Assembly: GCF_029852145.1 (NCBI RefSeq)
Contig: NC_079977.1
Location: 19,842,781-19,906,780, forward strand
Source of the DNA: Microplitis mediator
Lineage: Eukaryota; Arthropoda; Insecta; Hymenoptera; Braconidae
Length of the DNA: 64,000 nucleotides
Direction: 5' to 3'
Shown: piece by piece, positions 58,173 to 64,000 of the stretch
Layout of the letters: each line of letters starts with the position of its first letter
Position numbering within the stretch: the first letter of the stretch is position 1
Program-made: the position numbers and the translations under genes
The notes under the pieces: model-generated
Seen by the model: only the letters and a program-made list of their open reading frames with translations
Told to the model about the DNA's origin: nothing
The model's database searches: none

Positions 58173-60800
58173 ATGACGACATTCCAGAATACAAATAACG
58201 TTTTTGGATATAATGAAGTTCGAGATAAAATACTTGCAGGTGAAATGGACGTAAACACACAATATCCAGGAATCTCTGATTACGATCCAACAATTCTTGA
58301 AGTATCGATTAATAAAAAAGACACAGAATTATTCGATTACCTTCTCCAGCACGACGTGGAAGTGAATAGAATTATACCATATCGTAACCAAGCAATTTAT
58401 TTAGCAGTCGAATTCAACAATATGGAGTTCACTGAGAAATTACTAAATGCAGGTGCCATTTGTCCCCCCATAGAAGATCAATACCAAGAAACATCCGATG
58501 CTAAGGAACTATTACAACTAGCTATTGAAAAAAATAATAAAGAAATGGTCAAATTATTATTGGAAAAACTCGATAAATATATCGATCCTATCGATAAAAT
58601 CGAAGCTTTTCAGTTTGCTACTAATTACGATGATCCTGAATTATCATTTGATCATAATCCGTATGAGTCAATATTAGCTGCTGTGGGCCTAAACAAAATA
58701 GAAGTATTTAAAAGAATGGTTTCACAAAACACTGATCATCTTTGGTATTTACTTCAAGTTGCCATTGAGTATAATAGGTATGAATTTGTTGAGTATTTGA
58801 TTAATATTGGTGCGGATGTCAATTCTAGTTCAAATAATCTGCCCTTACATATCGCCATTGAAAATGAAAATATACCGATAATTGAATTATTGATAAGAAA
58901 AGGAGCTAATACGGTTATACGTCCGGCATTTGGAAGGCTTCCTTTGGAAATTGCTTGTGATAAGAAAAATATTAAAATTATTGAGATATTAATTGCTGCA
59001 GGTGCTGATTCAATTATACCATTCGATATTGATAACTCACTTCATTTTGCAATTATTCAAAATAATTACGAAAGAATCGAAAACTTAGTCAAAAATGGAG
59101 CAGATATAACAAACACTGTATATTTCAAGAAAACACCATTAATTTTAGCCATCGAAGAAGGTAATAAACCAGTTGTTGAATTATTAATTAAGAATGGAGC
59201 TGATGTTAATTTGTTCACTGAATATAGAGAAACTGCGATTATTGCGGCCATTGATAACAATCATTTGGAGCTGGTTGAAATATTAATAGACGCGGGAGTT
59301 GATATTAATAATACCCCTGGACCAGTAGCCCCGTTGAAGCGAGCAATTCAGACAAATAACTATGAAATATGTGAATATTTAATACAACGCGGTGCTAATG
59401 TTAACTATGTTAATGGTAATATTGGAGATAATTCGCCATTACAGGAAGCCGCTGAAAGTGGAAACAAAGAATTGATTGAGTTACTTATCAAAAATGGCGC
59501 AGATGTGAACTATATGACCGAATATTGTTGCTTAGCTTTAGAAATCGTTAGTGGGAGTAAAGATTTTGAAATAAAAAAAATATTAATAGACGCCGGATCA
59601 GAGGTCATTATAACACTAGATCGCTGTTTCTTATTACTAGTAGCTATCACGCATGACAATCAACAATTGGCTGAGTACCTAATCAACTATTGTACTGATG
59701 CTAACATTACTTGCAATTATTCAGCAGCATTAATATATGCTGTTCAAGAGAACAGAAAGAAAATAGTGGAATTACTGATAAAAAATGGTGCCAATATTGA
59801 TTACACGCCAAAATCTGACTGTTCAGCTCTTTGCTCAAGTATTAGGAACCGCAGTTCTGATATAACAGAAATTTTAGTAAATGCTGGCGCTGATGTGAAT
59901 CTGCTTTCAGACAAATGTACACCATTGATTGAAGCTGTTGAAATGGAAGACTACAAAATGGCTGAGTACTTGATAGAAAATGGTGCTGACGTAAATTTTT
60001 GTGATGGTTATGAATCGCCATTAGCTATTGCTATTCGGAAACATCAAAACGATATCGTTAGATTATTAATTAAACATAATGCTAATGTTAATACTGCAGC
60101 AGCTAATGGACAAACAATTTTGGCCGCTGCTATCCAGGAAAACAATTTTGAAATAACTGAAATGTTAATTAATGCTGGTGCTGATGTCAGTGTCACTATT
60201 AATAATGTTGGATCATTATTACATTTGGCGCTTGTTGAATCTGGACCAGAAATTATTAGTCTATTGCTCGATGTTGGTGTTGATATCAATTTTGTTAACG
60301 AAAATGGTGAGACGGCAATTGATGTTTTATCAATTACTCAAAACGCCCAGACATTAATAAAGCAGCATGTTATTAAATTAAAAGCTGCTAATTTCTATCT
60401 TATCGATAAATGTTTAGATGCTGTGAAAAATCATCGATTTATCGATTTTTACGCCGAGTGTTTAGATGAAATTGATTTTTTGAAGACACAATGGTTCTCC
60501 TGGAAACTGAGTTTCTATGATGTTTTACACTCGTGTGTGAATAAAATATCTCGAAGAATTAGATTCATCAGCAGAGATGATATTATTTTAGATCAAAAGT
60601 CATTACGTAGTAAATTTAAGCTGTATGGTGGAATTATTTACTATCGTCTGCTCAAAGCTGAGCCACGTAAAAAATTGTTGGTTCGTGCTGATAAAATAAT
60701 TTCTGATTTATTTGACCATTTGCTACAAGATATTTACGTACAAGATATTTTGGACTATTTTAGTGATGAGGATCTTAAGATTTTGTGTGGTCTAAATTAA
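58173..60800 (+). CDS. Ankyrin-repeat protein with PRANC-like C-terminus, family member 6
   Basis: The intact protein has 875 residues, the longest member, starting MTTF behind the conserved acceptor. It has the family layout of about 20 ankyrin repeats and a PRANC-like C-terminal 134 residues ending FSDEDLKILCGLN. Its three extra residues relative to member 1 include an insertion near residue 410 (NYVNGNIGDNSPLQ), where member 5 has a shorter insertion. It is also the most changed in the repeats near residues 440-480 (SGSKDFEIKKIL) and at the start of the C-terminal domain (KNHRFIDFY where the others have KDDQFND/GFY). Members 5 and 6 share several stretches, such as THDNQQLAEYLINYCTDANI, consistent with recent exchange. 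AATAAA is at 60915-60920. No separate leader exon lies between genes 5 and 6. Confidence 0.9.
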   Translation: MTTFQNTNNVFGYNEVRDKILAGEMDVNTQYPGISDYDPTILEVSINKKDTELFDYLLQHDVEVNRIIPYRNQAIYLAVEFNNMEFTEKLLNAGAICPPIEDQYQETSDAKELLQLAIEKNNKEMVKLLLEKLDKYIDPIDKIEAFQFATNYDDPELSFDHNPYESILAAVGLNKIEVFKRMVSQNTDHLWYLLQVAIEYNRYEFVEYLINIGADVNSSSNNLPLHIAIENENIPIIELLIRKGANTVIRPAFGRLPLEIACDKKNIKIIEILIAAGADSIIPFDIDNSLHFAIIQNNYERIENLVKNGADITNTVYFKKTPLILAIEEGNKPVVELLIKNGADVNLFTEYRETAIIAAIDNNHLELVEILIDAGVDINNTPGPVAPLKRAIQTNNYEICEYLIQRGANVNYVNGNIGDNSPLQEAAESGNKELIELLIKNGADVNYMTEYCCLALEIVSGSKDFEIKKILIDAGSEVIITLDRCFLLLVAITHDNQQLAEYLINYCTDANITCNYSAALIYAVQENRKKIVELLIKNGANIDYTPKSDCSALCSSIRNRSSDITEILVNAGADVNLLSDKCTPLIEAVEMEDYKMAEYLIENGADVNFCDGYESPLAIAIRKHQNDIVRLLIKHNANVNTAAANGQTILAAAIQENNFEITEMLINAGADVSVTINNVGSLLHLALVESGPEIISLLLDVGVDINFVNENGETAIDVLSITQNAQTLIKQHVIKLKAANFYLIDKCLDAVKNHRFIDFYAECLDEIDFLKTQWFSWKLSFYDVLHSCVNKISRRIRFISRDDIILDQKSLRSKFKLYGGIIYYRLLKAEPRKKLLVRADKIISDLFDHLLQDIYVQDILDYFSDEDLKILCGLN

Positions 60801-61190
60801 TCATTAGAATTAAGAATAAAATTTATCTATACTCGTTATAACTCAGATTTTAAATTCATTATCGTTCTTGAATGAATTTTTATTTATTCGAAGTACTTTT
60901 GTAAAGATGCATAAAATAAATTTATTTTCTAAGATTTAACAAAATACATTGATTTCACAACCGTAACTTCTACTGTAGTATTGCAGTAAGTACACGGAGA
61001 AAAAAATATAATCAAAATTACAATATTCAGTAAAATTTACTGGTTGGCACTTATTACATAAGAGGATATTAAAAATTACTATACGTAATGTATTTTTTTG
61101 CAAACACGATTATATTTTTCTGCTATCTGTATAGTAAATTCTACTATGTATAGATGAAATTAAAAGTTGGTCGGGATAGAATATACAAAT
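60801..61190 (+). other. 3' UTR and downstream flank of gene 6
   Basis: Conserved with the other genes and, after 61085, with the gene 3 flank beyond its MITE (GTAAATTCTACTATGTATAG). A CACGGAGAAAAAAATATA end at about 60996 pairs with TTTTTTTTCCGTGTAG near 61610-61626, suggesting an old TIR element here. Confidence 0.65.
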
Positions 61191-61194
61191 ATCA

Positions 61195-61227
61195 CTGATC
61201 TCTATATAACGCCCATATAGAGATCAG
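61195..61227. repeat. Perfect 13-bp inverted repeat
   Basis: CTGATCTCTATAT and ATATAGAGATCAG pair perfectly across the 7-base loop AACGCCC. No T-run follows. Confidence 0.8.
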
Positions 61228-61295
61228 CGGTTCCACCTCATACTCATTTGACAATCTGGTCAAGAGCCATGACGTGAAATCCTCAGATTATGACA

Positions 61296-61363
61296 TGACG
61301 TCACGTGTCCTCAACAATCTTCCTTCAATTCTTCACTTTCTCTATTTTATCTCTGCATCAGTC
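61296..61363 (+). promoter_or_regulatory. Possible promoter: CRE/E-box plus initiator
   Basis: TGACGTCA (CRE, 61296-61303) overlaps CACGTG (E-box, 61302-61307). An initiator-like TCAGTC follows at 61358-61363, with TATTTTA shortly before it. The spacing of about 60 bases suits a CRE-driven promoter, but no clear gene follows. The frame 61295-61531 (78 codons from ATG) has one hydrophobic stretch (ICFVVLVIIFLVEMLAWVI) and is unrecognised. Confidence 0.3.
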
Positions 61364-61639
61364 AGAAATCTTCTCTTTTCCGTTCGTAGGGGCGGATTAT
61401 CGACTGTTCGATTTTACGATACTCGTATTGAAAACTTTATGAACCGAACTTGTATAATTTGCTTTGTAGTATTGGTCATAATATTTTTGGTAGAAATGTT
61501 AGCTTGGGTTATCAAATATAATTTACGATAGTATATAGTAAAAAATGTTATTTGGAGAATCTGGTCCAGCGTTACAATATTATACAATAAAAATATCATG
61601 AAAATGTCTAGAATTTTTTTTCCGTGTAGGGTGTTTTAT

Positions 61640-62110
61640 GATTGGTTTTTTTCTGACTAATTTACTTACATAAAAATATTTCTACTCTCTTCTAACTACA
61701 TCAAAAGACGTAAAATTTCTGCTTCTTATAGTGATGAAGAAATTTTTTTATCCAAGTTGAAAAGTTTTTTCCAAACTGCAATTTTTTCCAGATTTTAAAA
61801 TTTTATTGCATTGAAAAAAAAATTGATACATGTAACTTGTTTCTTATCATGTTTCTTCCACAGGACTTAGGGATGGCAAAGTCGATTCCAAATCTAATTG
61901 AAAATCGATTGTTCTTTCTAAAAAATCGATTCTTTAGTCGACTTTTACTTTTTGAAGTCGATCAGGAATCAATTCTTAACATTCGACTTTTAGATAAATT
62001 AGTCCAAGAGCTGGCGACCCATCTTGAAGAAGTGTTTGATGCACTTTAAAATTTGGCACGGGATTACTTTTGGGATAGATAAATAATAAATCGTATGTTT
62101 GGCTGATATT
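61640..62110. other. Intergenic DNA with an unrecognised 70-codon frame
   Basis: The frame at 61837-62049 is preceded by an acceptor-like TTTCTTCCACAG and contains AKSIPNLIENRLFFLKNRF. Repeated TCGATT/AAAATCGATT phrases suggest chance or a degenerate element. No family is recognised. Confidence 0.3.
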
Positions 62111-62111
62111 T

Positions 62112-62550
62112 TGTAACTTTCCGCTAAGAAAATCGAAAATTTGCAAAAATTCGGGAAGTTAATGGTTTTGGTCCGATTTTCGAAAATCGAATTTCTGTCA
62201 GATCTTGACGTTCTGAGGTTCTAGGAAGCTATTCTGACTAATTTCAAGATAATGTCCGAGTGTGTGTATGTGTGTATGTACATACGTATGTAAATATACG
62301 TAACTTTTGAACGGATAAATCGATTTTGATTTTCAAGGTGTCATTCGACGTGGCTAGTTAATATCTAAAAGCTGAGAAAAATTGAGCGTGATCGGTAGGG
62401 CTTGTTCAGAGATATTCCAAAAATGTTTTTTTTGGATAACTTTTAATTCACTCGATGGATTGATTCCAAAATCTAATCAGCTCTAAAACTTTATAAGCTG
62501 CGTCGAATGTCACCTTAACCATCAAAATTAGTTCATTCCTTCAAGAGGAA
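62112..62550 (+). mobile_element. AACTTCCCGCT-family element, 3' truncated
   Basis: Head AACTTTCCGCTAAGAAAATCG, microsatellite GTGTATGTGTGTATGTACAT at about 62260-62285 and the usual inner order are present. It stops near 62550, before the family tail. Confidence 0.7.
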
Positions 62551-62800
62551 CCGTTGACAATAGCCCGTGTAGGGTTTTATGAATGGCCAACTATCCGGCT
62601 ATGAGTGGGTGCCGAGCATACTAGCCTGGCACAGTAATGGCAACTAAGATTGGCCGTTCAACGGGCAACGGCTGGAACCTTACTTGGACTCAGCCATGGC
62701 AAACTATCAGCGGCAGAGTATTGACAAATATTATGGCCTAGCCATGGCGAACTATCATCGGCCGAACATAGTCTACTTGAATGGCCCAATGATAATAATT
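62551..62800. repeat. Short GCCATGGC-AACTATC repeats
   Basis: CAGCCATGGCAAACTATCAGCGGC, TAGCCATGGCGAACTATCATCGGC and a diverged GGCCAACTATCCGGC occur in a row in a locally GC-rich stretch. The function is unknown. Confidence 0.5.
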
Positions 62801-62974
62801 AAAGACGGCCCATAAATAACAAAATTTGAATTTAGAATACGACGTAGAATCTAAAAAGTAAATTTTTTTAACAGTAAAATTTACAATAGTTTAAATAATT
62901 AAGCTGAAGATGTTATTGAATATTTATTGTAATAAATCAACATAAATTAAATTTCACATACTTATATGTAATCG

Positions 62975-63880
62975 TTCCCGACTAGCAGTTCTTCCTAATT
63001 TGCCTGAAGTACCATAAGCACCATATCAGGTTAATATAGGGTTTGCCTCATTAGGGCAAGCCTGACAAGTTCCTCGGCAGGACCTCATCAGGATATCCTT
63101 TTAAAAAAAAGAGTTATTTGCCATCAGGTCAACCTGACGAGTTCCTGATCAAGACCTCATCAGGATATCCTTATACAAAAAAAAAGGTATTTGTCATCAG
63201 GTCAACCTGACGAGTTCCTGATCTGGACCGTATCTGGATATCCTTATTCAAAAAAAAGTTATCCCATTCTTTTAAATATTTCATTTACAGGCTAAAAATT
63301 TTAAAAAGTACAAAAGAATATTATATAAATATCACGTCAATTATTGTAGCACAGATTTTTTACTTCTTCATCAGTTATTCTTTGACATCGTAATGAATAT
63401 TATATTTACACTTTTAAGATCACTTGTGTATGTTAGCCCAGTGGATAGCATCGAGGACTTTGAATCGAAAGGACGCAGGTTCGAGCCCAGCAGTTATCGG
63501 GATTTTTTCATCAATAAAAAATATGTTTACTTTCTCTAATTAATGCTTTCAATACAATAGATAACATTCTCGATCGAATTCAAATTCTCTTATTTTTGTT
63601 TTGCAATTTAATATTTTTTTTAAAATAGTTACTAATAAGGTAATCCTGATAAGGATTTGATGAGGCTTTCCCGGTAGGAACCTGATAAGGCAATCCTGAT
63701 AAGAACGTGATAAGGATATCCTGGTAAGGTCCTGATAAGGCAATCCCGATAAGGTCCTCATGGGTCTTAAGCGTTACATCCATATCAGGATCCTCGTCAG
63801 GGTACCCTGATCGGGACCTTATTTGAAATAAGGTTAACCCGATAAGGACCTTGTCAGGCCCTTATGAAAAATTCTAGTCG
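62975..63880. mobile_element. Foldback-type element with tRNA-like centre, reverse copy of 40340-41050
   Basis: It starts CCCGACTAGCAGTTCTTCC and ends AAAAATTCTAGTCGGG. Arms contain AGGATATCCTTAT and AATCCTGATAAGG units. The sequence around the tRNA-like core matches 40500-40860 in reverse complement over several hundred bases. Confidence 0.75.
63432..63503 (+). repeat. tRNA-like sequence (glutamine-tRNA-like)
   Basis: TTAGCCCAGTGGATAGCATC, GGACTTTGAATCG and CGCAGGTTCGAGCCC follow tRNA A-box, anticodon-loop and B-box order. It is the inverted twin of 40627-40695 and part of the foldback element. Confidence 0.5.
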
Positions 63881-63912
63881 GGTTCAAGGCTGGCCCGCAG
63901 GGTCAACCGTTA
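63881..63912 (+). mobile_element. AACTTCCCGCT-family tail fragment
   Basis: Only the tail phrase CTGGCCCGCAGGGTCAACCG is left, directly abutting the end of the foldback element. Confidence 0.5.
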
Positions 63913-64000
63913 AACCCATTTTCTTACATGTTATAGTCCTTGTTGAAAAACAAATCCGTGATTTATTTCGAATTTTTATATCACCTTTTTAAAAAATTAC

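Noticed and set aside
33361..63503. Functional tRNA genes at 33361, 40627, 47232 and 63432
   Set aside because: A- and B-boxes are present but acceptor stems do not close convincingly, and all lie inside foldback elements.

Overview
This window looks like the nuclear genome of an insect, most probably a parasitoid wasp (Hymenoptera, likely Braconidae). The grounds are: very AT-rich DNA, long intergenic spaces packed with non-autonomous transposable elements, GT...AG splice signals and AATAAA poly(A) signals, no bacterial operon structure, and large ankyrin-repeat proteins with a PRANC/F-box-like C-terminus of a kind known from parasitoid wasps. The taxonomic call is inference; no search could be run.

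The core of the window is a same-strand tandem cluster of six closely related single-exon genes (7526-10144, 19298-21910, 25804-28425, 35874-38495, 54268-56890, 58173-60800). Each encodes about 870-875 residues: a short N-terminus, about 20 ankyrin repeats and a roughly 134-residue PRANC-like C-terminal domain. The fifth copy carries a 1-base frameshift in a poly-A run. Each start codon lies 13 bases behind a conserved 3' splice acceptor, so the genes should have a noncoding first exon. Three duplicated 1.7-1.8 kb blocks (696-3150, 13559-15370, 44860-46516), each upstream of cluster genes on the same strand, contain exactly what such an exon needs: an insect initiator, a 68-base ATG-free exon and a GTAAGC donor. 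NF-kappaB-like sites lie at a fixed upstream distance. Three leader exons for six bodies suggests that neighbouring bodies may share a leader.

Most other DNA is mobile-element debris, often nested. There are TA-flanked G-rich TIR MITEs (1876-2637, 5067-6036, 28824-29525, 30134-31781), long foldback elements (6350-7299, 38560-39932, and three hAT-like ones with perfect 8-bp target duplications at 42107-43126, 43616-44592 and 51518-52336), foldbacks with tRNA-like centres, an abundant AACTTCCCGCT-ended family carrying an internal microsatellite, a LINE tail (18455-18822) and a 121-bp tandem repeat (23217-23700). Several insertions can be dated relative to the gene duplications because a paralogous flank holds the empty site.

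One other possible coding fragment stands out: a THAP zinc-finger exon on the minus strand (43355-43564). How the cluster may work (inference): immune- or tissue-regulated promoters drive intracellular ankyrin adaptors whose variable repeat tips bind targets, while the constant C-terminus could couple them to an SCF-type ubiquitin ligase.
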